64,000 nt of DNA from Moniliophthora roreri (GCA_001466705.2 LATX02000200.1:2232001-2296000); one strand, 5' to 3'; counted from the first letter of the stretch, positions 10,204 through 24,418 are shown. Made by a program: numbers and translations. Notes: a model not told the origin generated them from the letters alone.

Positions 10204-11947
10204 TGTCTAAAATAAGACTAGTGGAAAACTACCCAAAAGATAACCTCCAAAAGTCTATTTCAAGTTGTTGTGCAAGTGTGGATCAATGTGATCAGAGTTA
10301 CCGCACTTAGAATGCCAACAAAACTCTTAGCTAGGTTGATTCTCTCTTATTGAAGCAATCTACTTCAAAGTGTTCACCTCCAGAGGAGTATATATGGGTT
10401 TTAAAAAGGTTTATATCCAAACACACAAACACACACACAAGAACACAGTGCACAAAGCACAAAACACAAGAGCTACAGTCCCACCAAAAGACTCAGTAGC
10501 TGATATAGTCTGACCCTATAGAGTTCAAGACTTCTTTAAGACAACTACAGTACACAGCATACTGGAAAAGGTCCTAGACCAGTTTCTACAAAGAGCTTAA
10601 TCACAGGCCCAATTCCTTTGTTAAGACTCTAAGTGTGTCACAACCTGATACCCAACACAGGCCACACTCCAAAAGCCACCAGAACTTTTGGTGTAAAGTT
10701 ATCTCTTAGAAAAGTGCCAAGTGCACTAAAGATGTTATTCTTTGTCTCTTACGATGCAAGTTTGTTATCAGATGTCTATCTCTCTGGAGTCACTCAGAAC
10801 CAATCTCCAGGGCCTGAAGTGAGAAAGCAAAACTGAAATGGCACACACAATTATACACCAAACAAATTCATCATGTATTCACAATCAGAGGGGGCAGAGT
10901 TACTTGAGTATGTACAAATATCTAGCTGTCCTTATATATAGTCCATGTAATATATCTACAGAAAAATATAAATAATGTCTGATAATTCAGAAACTGGTAA
11001 ATGAGTGACTGAGATACTAAAAGAGGGAATATTTGGATGTCACAGAGTCTGGCCACTAGGGTATCCGACCATATCCACATGGGTATCTATGTCTCCAGGT
11101 GTTCTGGACTCTCTAATTTGTATTTTCTCCTTTCTAAGTCAGGTATCTATGAGTGGATGGCTGTATCCATTCCATTTCTTTACAGCATTTCCCTTTCTAG
11201 TATCCGCACATTGGCAGAGGTCTAGATGCCAAAGTTTCCAAAGTTGGAACACGCTGTTACTGTTCCTATCTCCTTCAACAATGCATGCTTGGTCTTATTC
11301 AGGACTTCTTATGTGTTAGATATTCTTCTTATTTCTTGTGGTACCTGTCTGTAGGTAGTGGATGTCCTTCGGAAGTGATTTCCTTCTTTCCTAGATGACT
11401 TTGTATCTAGTTAGTTTATCTCATATTGTTTAGCCACTGGTGAACTCTTTATTAAGAGATCGCCTGCTTTGACTTTGATCCATATATTGACTTCAGAGGA
11501 GGATTGTTCTGTGATTGTTCTTGTTCTAAGTTGTCTTTCTGTTTTGATGTCTCCTCTAAGTACCTCTGTACTGTTTGACTGCATGTTGCACTCTGCAGAT
11601 GTCATAGAAAGGTAAAATAGAAATTAAAATCCCATTGATAGCACTTCAAGAGCTTGGTTAACTAGCCAATGTGTTCATTGGGCCATAGTTAGGTTCCCTA
11701 CAGGTTTCGGGAGCAATCTGTTTTGAATCTGATACATAGATAAGTCAGAAAGCACAGCTTAGACACCTCTGTATAGCATATCATATAGTTCTTCATACTT
11801 TCCAAGGCACTATAGCTTCTCTAAGGCAATGACTAGCAGACTGGGCTCACTCTAGTCCTTATTACCTGTTATCTTGTGTCATATTAAAGTGTTCCAATTC
11901 AAAAGTAGTGTAAAATGAATAAAAGTGGGTCTTTTCTAGGTTTGACA
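10204..11947 (-). repeat. Solo long LTR (about 1.7 kb), minus orientation
   Basis: This segment is the reverse complement of 28,615-30,315 over its whole length with scattered substitutions. Shared ends are TGTCAAACC or TGGCAAACC at one side and TTAGACA at the other, a TG...CA pair on the minus strand. The block includes a TATA-like stretch near the CTCCTCTGG motif (about 10,385). The other copy is followed by a decayed gag, so LTR identity is likely. No gag or pol sequence lies next to this copy, so I call it solo. A target duplication was not found. Confidence 0.7.
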
Positions 11948-12212
11948 TATTACTGTGACCCTCCTAGAAGAGCATAAATTGTCATAATGATCTCATTTCT
12001 AAGCCGCCATGCACGTTATCAAGCTGGTTGGTGCAAGCCATCGCATAATTGGATAAAAATGATAAGAACCGTGCCTCAACAGTGGAATGGTCAGAGCGTC
12101 ATGCTGTTTGGCTTTGTGTACGATCTGGTTTCCGGCGGCAGAATTCGAAGGACTTGACAAGCAAAATGATTTACTCTCCCTATCAGCCTCTCAGCCTCTT
12201 CATCCATTCAAA
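11948..12212. other. Upstream region of the Zn2Cys6 regulator
   Basis: This 265 bp piece separates the solo LTR from the start codon at 12,213. An in-frame ATG at 12,087 could extend the protein. I prefer 12,213 because the MSQISTQRKK start is shared with two partial copies elsewhere in the window. Confidence 0.4.
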
Positions 12213-15211
12213 ATGTCACAAATATCAACTCAGAGAAAGAAGAGATTGCAGGGCGCCTGTGATTTATGTAGTATGTGTTCCCAACCTGCGATTTATCGTG
12301 GAAGCCACTGATAGTCTTCAAGGACGGTGAGCTCGTTCTTTGCTTGAAAGCTTTAATACGGATCGCTGAGGGCATTTCGCTCAAAGCCGTAAGAGTATGT
12401 GGTCTATGCAGCTGTCACGTCTCGACTGATTATGAACAAAGCATTGCATAGCCAAATGTATGTGCATAATTGAATAATGTATTCGTATTCTGGGACTCAT
12501 GTGGACTGGAAGGTGACAGCGCTAATGTACCTGGTGGACGTTGCTCGTCATGTATCTCATTCGGCACCGATTGCACTCATGATTTGCCCACGAAGGTATG
12601 TTGCACCATCCAAAATTGAACCTAGCTCATTGTTGAGACAGAAACGTGGACCAAAAGGCGGGTCAGTTCGTATTCGAACGCGCCCTGTGCATCCAGACTA
12701 ATTATTCTAAAATAAAAGATATGCGACCAGTCTTGGAGGACGCGTGCAGACTATTCACTTCGGTAGGGACTCGACTGAGGAGGTGCGTAAACTGGCCGAA
12801 TCTCAGTGTTCCTGTGTTGACAATTAGACGATCACAGACATCTTCTCCAAGTCACAGTTCGACGTCAACGTACTTTGAATCTTTAAATCTATCCCAGGCA
12901 TTTTCATCTTCCGATCCTGATTCCGACGACGAGCCTACAGCGCAAGTTCAACTGCTAGAGAATCTGAAAAAGCTCTGTATATCGACGCGAGAAAGATACT
13001 TCGGACCGTCCAGCGGACATCTACTTATGCTAAATGCGCAAAACGCCAAGAAGGCCTGCTTCACCGCTCACAGTGTAACTTTACCTGCCAACCATTACAA
13101 GCGTGATCATTATTGGTGTTTTCCTTCAGTATGTGACAGAACCTTACCCGCCGTGATTCATTTCTTATTGTTTGGATTGAATAGTGGGCGCTAGCCAATG
13201 TAGATTCGACGTCAGGCTTTGCCTTCCCGGGAAGCGATCTCTTGAGCTCACTTCTTCATCTCTATTTTACCAAAGTCAACATCATCTATCCAATTCTACA
13301 TCGAAGGTCCTTCGAGCAATCAATTATTGATGGATATCACCTGGAAGACAAAGAACTAGGTGCTGTTCTCCTCCTCGTATGCTGTCTAGGTGCAAGGCAT
13401 TTGGACAGCATAACAGAAGAAAAAAGGTGGAGCTGGTACCAGCAGGTTCAGGGGTATCGCGCAGCGCAATTCTCTCCGTTGTACGAGTTGCAGTATCATT
13501 GTGTATGTGCGATTTCAGCTAGATTCTTATCCCAACACGCTAACGCCTTTCAGCTAGCGGTGTTATTTCTTCACGGTATGCCAACGCCAATGCCAACATG
13601 GACTGTAGTCGGAGAAGGCGAGTATTATACTCTTCGGACTGTCTGATAAAATAACATGTTTCTCTAGGTATTCGAAAAGCTGTCGACATGGGAGTGCACC
13701 GCCGGAAGTCCAGGATCTATCAAATGACTTTGGAAGATGAACTGATGAAGCGATCATTTTGGTTCGTCGGTCCTGCGAACGTTTCTCTTCTCTCTTAGCT
13801 GACGGTCTGATCACAGGGTGCTCATAGCGATGGACAGGCTGATCAGTAGCTTCCTTGGCAGACCTTCTGTAATCAGGGACGAGGAGTGAGTGAGCTCTTA
13901 CCACGTACATTCCGCTCAGTCTGAAATGCTTATAGCTTCGACCTCGAAGACCCCGTAGAATTCGAGGACGAGTACTGGACAAGTGATACTACGTTACCCA
14001 ACCACCAACCAAGCCAGCGTCTTTCAGGGCTGTCAGCATTCATCCGCCATCTCAAATTATGCGAGATCAGTATGCTGGCCGTATCAGTCGTTTATGCGCC
14101 AAAGAAACCGAAGTTGGCCGCAAGACTGGCCGGTGATACTTACCGACAAAAGGTTATTGAGCAGTTGGAGGAGGAGATGGCTAAATGGAAAGCTACATTA
14201 CCTGGTCACCGTACGTTCATCTGTATTCGGTGTGGAAGTTGTTTTTAACACTAATATCACGTTTTCAGTCCGGTGGGATTCCCAACATACAAACGAAATC
14301 TTTTTCCAACAATCAGCATTTCTCCATGCCTTATACTATTTCGTGCAAATGCAGATCTATAAGCCATCAATATTCCGGGTAAAGCACGACTCGCCATCTA
14401 GGACAAGATGTCTTGAAGCGGCCAACTCTAGTATTTTGGTCCTAAACGACTTGTTCCAGCGAAACGTTCTCTACTGCCCTGAACTTATGGTTCGTACCAG
14501 CTTGTTCTGTCTGTTGCACTGTCCCCAACATATGCCCATTCAAGTTTACGATTTTTACTTCTGCTACCATTATACTGGCCAACATGTGGAATGTCAAGCG
14601 ACAGCAAATACCCACCTTCGACTACGCCAGTGATATCAGCAAGGTTCAGAAGGCACTGACTGTTCTTCATGCGTGCGAAATCCGGTACCTGCGCCGCTTC
14701 TCTTTTACCACAAATCCTCTTATCATTTGAACCCCAGAAATGCGATAGCAGGACGTTTTTGGTACGATTTGTTCTTTTTATACCGGACATCAAATTTACA
14801 TTGTACTTGCATTGTTGTGCATAGCGACTTGCTGTCAGACCTTTCGTATGGAATTGATATATCGATGACGCCAGCTTCCCAGGAAACAGCCGCCAGTACG
14901 GCGCACAATATCCGCTCTGAAGACAGCACATCCTCCCAGCTCGCTCAACAATATCCTATGGACCATCTCGCGACATCTACTTGGACTGCCGGTCCATCGC
15001 GGTCAGTCTTTCCTTACTCCACCACCGGATTCGGAGTACCTGCCGACTCGGGATTCTCGCCTCTTACGGATTTATCGTGGCTTTCAGAATATCAGGAGTG
15101 AGTAGCATTCCCTCAATGCACGCAGTTACTGATTCCCATTACAGAGCTGAAATTTGGGGCCGGTACATGGATGCAATAACTACAACAGATGAGTACTTTT
15201 TACAGCAGTGA
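12213..15211 (+). CDS. Zn2Cys6 fungal-specific transcription factor, multi-exon
   Basis: Exon 1 (12,213-12,270) gives MSQISTQRKKRLQGACDLC, the start of a Zn2Cys6 cluster. A later exon (12,513-12,595) gives DSANVPGGRCSSC and CTHDLPTK, followed by KRGPKG. Downstream exons carry the fungal_trans domain (LYFTKVNIIYPILHRRSFEQ, LVCCLGARHLD, IRKAVDMGVHRRK, MKRSFWVLIAMDRLISSFLGRPS). The C-terminus contains DISKVQKALTVLHACEIR, AGRF and a Ser/Thr-rich tail ending YFLQQ. Such proteins are nuclear DNA-binding regulators. The exon carrying the third cluster cysteine could not be placed: a six-base microexon at 12,452-12,457 restores frame but leaves two residues instead of six between cysteines 2 and 3. 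One intron (13,618-13,667) uses a GC donor. The gene may be damaged at its DNA-binding domain. Confidence 0.75.
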
Positions 15212-15853
15212 AATGACGGGCTTGGGTTCTAGCTGGGAGAGATGCGAAGGGTCGTCGTGATCTGTTTTATACTGCTCTGGTCTGATTGAGGAAGCAGTTT
15301 GTAGATGCAGCTTTCAGCAGGCAAGTTGCGGTTGCGAAGTTGTCACCTCGGTATCAGTAGACATAAATCGCACAAAGCTTTGATAAAACATCCGAGCAGA
15401 GAAGCTCGGTTACCTGGGGCACTTGGCCTATTATGATGAAAACAATTAAGAGTTCTCGCGAGGCGATCTTTGGATCGATCCTTTTGTCTTTTCGTCTTTG
15501 ACCGGCGAGTTCTTGTGCCTCGAGGTAAGTAGCGTTGAAGTGAAGGCATTTCTCAAGCCCTTGAAGGTTCCGCTTTGGGTCCAAATATGATATGCTCTCG
15601 TTTCTTCGTACTACTTCTGTTCATCTTGGACCGTTAGATCGTGGTTACTGCTAGTCACAAAGGGGGCCGGAATCCGTGGTCAGCATCGGGACGGGGGATT
15701 AGGAGCTAGCGGATCTTTACGTAAATGACATGGAGAGGTTTTCTAAATTGGTTGTTCCTTGTACTTGGATTCCCTCCTCTTCCATTAAAGAACCGACCCT
15801 TTTATCTTGCACTCTGACCTTCCCCATCTCCCTTGCGAGTGTGGTTATGCAAC
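15212..15853. other. Intergenic region and kinase promoter
   Basis: I see no gene. Two overlapping minus-strand open frames near 15,343-15,584 lack recognisable domains. The last 100 bases are pyrimidine-rich, which is common before fungal start codons. Confidence 0.5.
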
Positions 15854-17461
<1,608 letters not shown>

Positions 17462-18110
17462 CCACGATGGATTTATGACCGAGATGACCTATCAACACCC
17501 TCAAAAGTTGACATGAATACCATATCTCTTTCCACGATACACCATTCCTTCGCTAATCTATCTTACTCTTTTGGCTTCTTTGTGCCCTGGTCTAGTTGTC
17601 GATCGGGAACTGGCTATTTCCCATCCATTCATCTTGTTTTAGTAGTGTTCATTCCGGTCTCACTTCGTCTCTGCATTGCAATAGTCATTCCCCCTCCCAT
17701 GCATCATCATCATCACAATTCTCTTGCTTCTCACTCCTTTCTTGTACGCGACGCTGCGTCCCACCTACACCACTGCACCATCACTGCATCCATATTCCAT
17801 CCTCGCAGGTCGTGTTCTCCCTCGGATTCACTTTCTATGAATCTGTAATACTTGTTTTTTCTCTCTCTCGGAACCGTACTACCTTCATACTACACACCTT
17901 TTGGCAATACAGTTTTACGCTGACACGAAGTTTTCTTGTTTAGGATAGTTTTATTGTAGTCTATTATTCAAGTGTACTCTTTCTGGACAGGAACGACAGC
18001 TAGTTCGTGAATACATTGAATGAACGGTGGCGAATAACAGTATACCTCTCCCAATATCTATTTAAAAGCATTATCTACTTGAACGCAAACAATCTATTAC
18101 TCGAGGAAAG
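17462..18110. other. Convergent intergenic region
   Basis: This lies between the 3' ends of the kinase and PDX1 genes. It is pyrimidine-rich on the plus strand, with a short CAT repeat near 17,702. The overlapping open frames at 17,513-17,943 look like composition artefacts. It probably holds both 3' UTRs. Confidence 0.5.
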
Positions 18111-19340
18111 TTAAAGTAAACCATCAAGGAAGTTGGGGCTCCTTGTAGAGGGCTTAGCTGGCGGAACAACTTCTTTGGAAGGTCTTTCAGGAGCTTTCGG
18201 TGGTAAGTAGTCAGCGATGATGGAGTCAAAGTCGGCCGACGTAGTTGACGCTGTGAAGGTCGTAAGTGACAAAAGGTCTAGCGCAGGTACTCCAGAAACG
18301 TACGAGGAAGACTACGCGCTTTGATTGAGTTGTTAAGCATTGTGGACACAATGAGTTGTCGAATAGCGGGGCCGTCGAGGGGCTGGTAGAACGAGGAATG
18401 TCATTGTCCGCAGGGGTAAGAATCAACACCATTGAATTACCTTGGGTTCGACCTTCTTGGGTGCTGCTGATTGAGCAGCCTGTTGAATAGGTGAGGGTGG
18501 CACCTTGTAGGTACCCAAAGGATTTGAAGCCTTTCCAAGGAATGCAAGAACATCGCCCTTGGTCAGCATTCCGCGAATACCTGTACCCTTAATTTTATTT
18601 GCATCTGCAATACCATTCTCTGCAAGAATTCGCTGCACAGACGGGAAGAGAGGTCGAGAATGAGTGGGGTGAATATGAGAATGCGACGCGGAAGATTCTG
18701 GGGACGGTGGCGGTGCAGGAGCGGAATTGGGTTGGGGTTGCGGTGGTGGTGTCGATGAAGAGGACATCTGCTCTGCCTTCGTTTCCTCTTCTTTGGGGAC
18801 TTGAATGTTTGAAGTATCGTCCCCTTCTTCCGCGAGGAGTGCAATGAGTTTTCCTACTTTGACACCTTTGGTACCGTCAGGGACCTATGATTCGAACGCG
18901 TCAGTCAGGGAAGAACGCGCCCCGAGCGTTGTGGCAAACGAACCAGAATCTTGCCCATGACACCGTCATCTTGAGCTTCGACGTCTATAGTAGCCTTGTC
19001 TGTTTCCTATACTAGAATTCAGGGCAAGCAAGACACCGAACAAGTCACGGAAACGTACGATTTCGAGAAGGACGTCCCCAGCTACGAATAGCTCACCCTC
19101 CTTCTTTTTCCACGACGCAATACCCCCCTCTGTCATTGTTGGTGACATGGCTGGCATCTGGAACCTTGTGATTGAAGACCTTGCACTTGACTGGTGCAGA
19201 CCTGTTTCATGGGTCGCGGAGGTGAGTGGATCGAAATCTTTTCCATCCCAGAGAAATGAAATGAACTCACATCTGGCAGAGTGTGAAGAAATCCTGGAAG
19301 CCTTGAAGACCGACTGAGAGACGAATCTGACAGAGGCCAT
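18111..19340 (-). CDS. PDX1: Pyruvate dehydrogenase complex protein X (E3-binding protein)
   Basis: The product begins with a basic, Ser/Arg-rich mitochondrial leader (MASVRFVSQSVFKASRISS). A lipoyl domain follows (MPAMSPTMTEGGIASWKKKE, then ETDKATIDVEAQDD with the lipoyl lysine). After a Pro-rich hinge comes the peripheral subunit-binding domain (PSVQRILAENGI, IKGTGIRGMLTKGDVLAFLG), which docks E3 dihydrolipoamide dehydrogenase. There is no E2 catalytic domain, as in fungal Pdx1. Exons on the minus strand are 19340-19271, 19201-19059, 19006-18944 and 18884-18441, then a last part to the stop at 18113-18111. In the last part PLDGPAIRQLIVSTMLNNSIKAR and DFDSIIADYLPPKAPERP are in different frames with no clear intron between them. 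Confidence 0.85.
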
Positions 19341-19611
19341 GGAGGTGGAATATGAAGTTACGGCGAGTTGATCCTCAACGTCGAATACAAGACGGATCGG
19401 CTGATTCGTCCGAAATCCCCGGAGTCGTCACGTTTTTTCGGGCATTCCTTTAACCAGTCGCCTCGGCCTTTGAAATCTTGTTTTAACTCTAATATCTGCC
19501 TCGCGTTTGCATGCTCCTTCAATAGTGTTCACTTTTCCCCTTCGACTATTACTATCTCAGGCAGGACCTACGCATATCATCCTGCTCCATCGACGTTTCC
19601 TACGAAAGGTC
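19341..19611. promoter_or_regulatory. Divergent promoter region between PDX1 and SCAP
   Basis: These 271 bp separate two start codons facing away from each other, so both promoters must lie here or overlap the genes. I see no clear TATA box or sterol-element consensus. An in-frame ATG at 19,507 could lengthen SCAP. Confidence 0.45.
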
Positions 19612-22600
19612 ATGCTTGCCTTGTTTCGCTGGCTTCTGCAGTGGGCCAGAACTCTTGGACATAGGTTCTTCCTTCGGTTTGGACTGTGAGTAGCGATATG
19701 TATTGCTACTGGAATTATTAATTCATCTTCATGGCTTGTAGTCATTGTGCGACACATCAAATTCGAATAATTCTCGTATCTGGAATCGTCATAACCTCCC
19801 TCTTCTACCCTGCTCTCGACCTTTATTCCAGCACAAATCAACAATTCTCATCCATATTCACCGCATTCTCTTCACTCCATGCGCAGCAAGACCTCGTGAA
19901 CCTTTGGTCGGGTCATGGCACCCTCCTGGCACGCGAGGACCCCGTTTCTCGAGCAAGATGCGGGACCGGAGCTACAATTCGAATGGAACGCGTCCTTACG
20001 CAAAGCCCGTTATCAGAAAACGACGATGGTGCTCTCAACCAACGCATCCTTCTATCAACGCTCGATTTCGAGGCGCGATTGCAGGAAACCATAACATCTC
20101 ACAAGATACCATGTCTGAAGAGATCCGACGGTCACTGCTTTGTCCTCAGTCCGTTGGCATTCTGGAGACATGACAGAGCAGCATTACTCTCCGACCCGAA
20201 CATTCTCGACACCCTTAGCCTATCCAAAAATGCATCACTTGATGGGATCCCCATCACCCCTCAAATGGTGCTCGCAGGCCGGGGATTGGATGAACACCAC
20301 AATACCTTTGATTTTGCAACATTTCTGGCCCTCACATACTTCTTCCCAGAGTCCGACTGTTTTGGCACTTCCGAACATGCAAATTGGCGTCAGGCAGTCG
20401 AGATAGCTGCTGGACAGGATGCTGAACTACATATTCACTCCGCAGAGCCCACACTAATTGCGCTGGAGGTACGTACCTTGTTTACTTGAAACATTGCTGC
20501 GCTGTTAGTCATGAATGTTCTCCTGTAGTATGATGCGACTCGATCTCGGAAGAAAGGGTGGTCGGCCATTTCGGCCTTGCCTTATTTCGCCTACGCCAGC
20601 TTCTTCATCTACGTCTTCTGGGGTATGCGTCAGTTGACGTCAGTACATTCGCGTACTGGTGTGGCCTTTACCGCTTTGGTCGAGATTATCGTCAGCACTA
20701 TAACTAGTTTGAGTGTTTGTGCTCTCGTCGGGTTCAGAGTCACTCTCGTTCCATGGTAAGATTGACTATATTGCGCTACCTTATCATATCTGACGTCCTT
20801 AATTTTAGGGAGCTGTTACCAGTCGTGATTGTATTTGTCGGGGCAGAAAACATGTTCAACCTCGTACGATTTTTTCATAGTCTGCTGCGGATCCGGGCTC
20901 ACCATCTTTTCAAATTCAAGGTTGACGCTGTGGGGAAAACACCCGTAACCTTATCTGTAAAACAACGTGTAGCAGAGGGCTTGAGTCGTGCCGGAACTTC
21001 CAACACGCTCAAGGTCGTTTCTTACAATTCCATTTTGGGTGTCATTGCAGTGTTTTCTACTGGCGCGATAAGACAATTTTGCATATTTGCAATTGTCGTC
21101 CTTGTTGCCCATTGGTTCCTGGCGCATACTTTTTTCATGGCCGTCCTTTCAATCGATATTCAGCGTCTTGAGGTGTGTGCAGCAGCAGGTATTTCCTTTT
21201 ATTTTGACTCATTACGGGTCTAGCTGGACGAGCTCTTGCGGCAAGATGTAGGACTAGCACCAGCACTGACACGCAAGGATTCCGAAAATACGCCCTTCAA
21301 GTCCAATCCCTCCTTCATGTGGAAGCTGGGCGTTCTCATCCGTAAACTTTTGAGTGGACGTGCGAAGAAGAACCTGAGCTTAGTATTGGTACGATTGTCA
21401 TTCCATCTTGTGGATACCTCACTGAGCTCAATCTCAGCTACTGGCAATAACGGCAACGCTTTACTATGCGACCATGCCTCCAGAAAATGTGCAAGGAATC
21501 AAATCCAATATTCAGGCCAGTCCTCGAGGCGCTCTAACCAGAAGTAATATGCCGGCGCCGACCAATACCGCAACTCTTCAGCCAGACTCACAAATTTGGA
21601 AACTCCTCAATCCGACTGGCGTGCCATTACATCTCCGCGTTGAAGCACCGAGCATATTGACGTTTAAACCCAACGTCGATAACGCGGAACCTTCTACAGA
21701 GCATCAAAAGACTCACAATAAGAGCCTTGCTCGTACCCTTCGTTCAGTGTTGTGGCTTATAAAAATTATGGTTCTACCCATTGCAGCGACGACGTTCGTG
21801 TTGTGGTGTTTGCTCCTATACCTTTTAAAGGATGCGGAGCTACTCGACGCTCAGAAAAATCGTGCCGATGCTGAACCTACTCGCAACCTAAAGGACCATG
21901 TCACCGCACTGGAGAAGCGGGCATCATTTTCGACACTTCCTAGGGCGTTCCCGAGCGACGTCGAGCTCATTGCGACTAGCAGCGATGGTCGAACTGTCAT
22001 CTCGGTTGGACTGCATAACGAGGTGGCCATTTGGAAGACTATGTTGGGAGAACATATTCCCATTGATACGAGTGACTTCCTCTTGCAGGCCGGCACGTCA
22101 TTAGCCACTTCTACATTGACTGCAGTGGCCATGGATCGCAAAGGCCATTTCTGTGCTGTAGGAACGGGTGGAGGCACCATAGCTGTATGGAACATACAAA
22201 ACAAAACACTTCGCGCCTATCCACAAATCAATCTTCCCAATTCGTCTGCAGGCATCAGGGACCTACGCTTTGTGTCTGGTAGCTCAGCCCCCACATCTCC
22301 ATCCGATATCGCTCCCATGTCGCTTTCATCGGCACCTTTGTTCATTCTTGCGACGTATGAGAACGGCGCTGCTGTCAAATATACTGTTGGAGCACAGTTA
22401 ACGCCCATATACCTCCATCCATCATCCAGGAACCCCGTCCTGTACACGAAAGTGGTTGATATAATCCCTAATGATAGAGTCGCTCTAGCATTTTGTCTCG
22501 AAGATGGATCGGTTGAAATCATGGAAGTTGGCAATGACAACAGTCCGTTGATGAAGGAGAACTTGAGTATCCAACCCGGCCATCCGACCGACCTTGCCAC

Positions 22601-23600
22601 CAAGGTCCATGTTTGTCAGCCAATCATTGGCGAGGAAACATGTGTCGTCATCGCTGCTGTTACTGAGAGTGGTGTCATCTCTCTCTGGGACGGGCAGACT
22701 GGAGAGTGCATACGTATCCTTGACGAATCTTTTGGTCGAATAACGCAACTCCGGATATCACCTGTACGAACCGAGACCTGTCATTTCTGTGGGAACCTAC
22801 CACCCGATAGTGTTTGCCTCAGTTTCTCGGTCGACACTGTCGTGCGATTCTACAAGGTGTATAGGAACGATGAGACTCGAAGATGCTCGTGTGTTCAGAC
22901 GACCTCTCCAGGCAAGAAACAATCGCAGGGTACTATGGGGCGGAACTCGAGAAGCAACAGCAGCGCGTCGAACCCTTCGTCACCTCTATTGAGGAGTAGA
23001 GGACCCTCGGCATCGGATGTTTCTCCATTTCCCGTTTCGGGACATGGGGTTCATTCGAAGCGGGCGAGCGAGAAGGCAGATGCTAGTAGGCGGCTCTCAG
23101 AAGGGCTGATATTTCCTGCGGACATCGAGGACAGACGGCTTTTCATTGGCACACAAGATCTTAACAGATCTTCTGTATCGTTCTGGCATCGATCTTATGT
23201 TGCTTGGATTGCTGATACAACTTGTGAAAGAGGTAGCTGGGATATTTATGACGGGAAGATAGTTGGTGTGCGACGGAGATCGAGGTTGGCAGGACAAAGT
23301 AACGGGACTTTCAAAGCCTCAGGTACGACGCAACGAGGGCTTTCGTCGAGCATACTGAGTCGGTGGGAGATATGGACGTTTGATCCATGTACGTCACACC
23401 TCCAAAGCTCACCATTATCCTTACTCGTTATTGAGACGGGCGATTCATCTTCTCCATCGTCCTCTACCTCCAGCTCCCCCTCATCAGGAGCAAGTGTACC
23501 CCGTCTTCCATTCACTCGCGTTACGCCATTCATTGTTGCCCGTTACATAAGCTTAGCCGGTTTTGGGAATACTCTTGGTGTCTTCAAGTTTTCGTGTTGA
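19612..23600 (+). CDS. SCAP: SREBP cleavage-activating protein (SCAP) homologue
   Basis: There are six exons: 19612-19685, 19742-20468, 20529-20755, 20809-21172, 21224-21388 and 21438-23600. The first membrane helix is RIILVSGIVITSLFYPAL. A lumenal loop with paired cysteines follows. The sterol-sensing domain comes next (YFAYASFFIYVFWGMRQL, GVAFTALVEIIVSTITS, LLPVVIVFVGAENMFNLVRF, VAHWFLAHTFFMAVLSIDIQ), then further helices (LVLLLAITATLYYA, VLWLIKIMVLPIAATTFVLW). The C-terminal half has WD40 repeats (LIATSSDGRTVISVGLHNEV, GTGGGTIAVWNIQ, VISLWDGQTGECIRIL). SCAP escorts the SREBP transcription factor from ER to Golgi when sterols (or, in fungi, oxygen) are low. About 23,025-23,100 encodes a Ser-rich insert between WD repeats. 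Confidence 0.93.
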
Positions 23601-23845
23601 ACTCGGTCAAAAATGTTATCCTTTCGTTGTTTTCGTTCTTGCTTTGTGTATCGATTGGAACCACAGATTGTATACTTTATCAATTTTGGATTTCGAGTTA
23701 GTTCAAATATGTTCTTATACTTTATATACTTACGATGCGGTACAATACAGATAAGGATTACTAACACGGGGGATGCAATATGAGACGAACAGGAGTCGTG
23801 CTAGTACTATACGAGGAACAGCAGTCTCTCCTCGAGCTTAGATAA

Positions 23846-24418
23846 CTACCGTGTAGGGAATGGCAAGGGGCTGCAGGATACTTGGGTCAGAGGTCCCTGT
23901 AGGAAGGAAATCAGGCTGGAAGCTTCGGCAACGAAGGAAGAAACGAACTTTACCATAGCCCCTATTACCATGTTGATGCTCTCATCTTTCCCATACCCAT
24001 TAGAGGGTCGAAAGATGGGCAATGTAGCGGCATTCTGCCTGGAGTTTTGGAGAATACTGGGTCTGCTCACTGTCATCGACCTCGTTTTGTCGCAGTAATT
24101 GCACCGACACCAAGTCGGAGTAGCGTTGCAGCGGATAATTCTCATGTTTGTGCCCTGACCCTGGTCACTGAGAACCACAAGTAATTCCGAGAGAAGATGC
24201 TGCAAGAACTGGAGTCTCTCGAGCTCGTTGGGGTCATTAGTCTCTCCAAGGATGAAGAGGTCCTCCACGATGGGATGGAGCCAATCCCTGAAATCCTCGT
24301 CAGCCTTCCATTTCCGGCAAAAGGTTGCGAATCCCATACAATGCGCTCGTCCACCTTCACCAGGATCTCGGACAGTCATAACCTCGCTGATCGCGAGCTG
24401 TTCGCCTGCCCAGAGCAT
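23846..24418 (-). CDS. Orphan protein of 190 residues with a small Cys-rich patch
   Basis: A single open frame starts MLWAGEQLAISEVMTVRDPG. I do not recognise a family. Visible features are a Trp/acidic helix-rich region (FCRKWKADEDFRDWLHPIVE), a Leu-rich stretch (LERLQFLQHLLSELLVVLSD) and a cysteine cluster CNATPTWCRCNYCDKTRS at residues about 98-115. A TATATA run about 40 bases upstream of the ATG (24,458-24,464) supports transcription on this strand. It is convergent with SCAP. It could continue differently after a missed intron near 24,130, where the Leu-rich part meets the Cys-rich part. Confidence 0.5.
   Translation of the reverse strand: MLWAGEQLAISEVMTVRDPGEGGRAHCMGFATFCRKWKADEDFRDWLHPIVEDLFILGETNDPNELERLQFLQHLLSELLVVLSDQGQGTNMRIIRCNATPTWCRCNYCDKTRSMTVSRPSILQNSRQNAATLPIFRPSNGYGKDESINMVIGAMVKFVSSFVAEASSLISFLQGPLTQVSCSPLPFPTR

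Noticed and set aside
10412..10460. ACACAC run as a microsatellite of interest
   Set aside because: It is short and imperfect, and lies within the long LTR.
17513..17943. Overlapping plus-strand frames between kinase and PDX1
   Set aside because: These are pyrimidine-rich 3' UTR composition with no recognisable protein features.
21851..23533. Long minus-strand open frames opposite SCAP (for example 22,603-22,217 and 22,204-21,851)
   Set aside because: They are antisense shadows of a conserved coding exon and have no domain or splice logic of their own.
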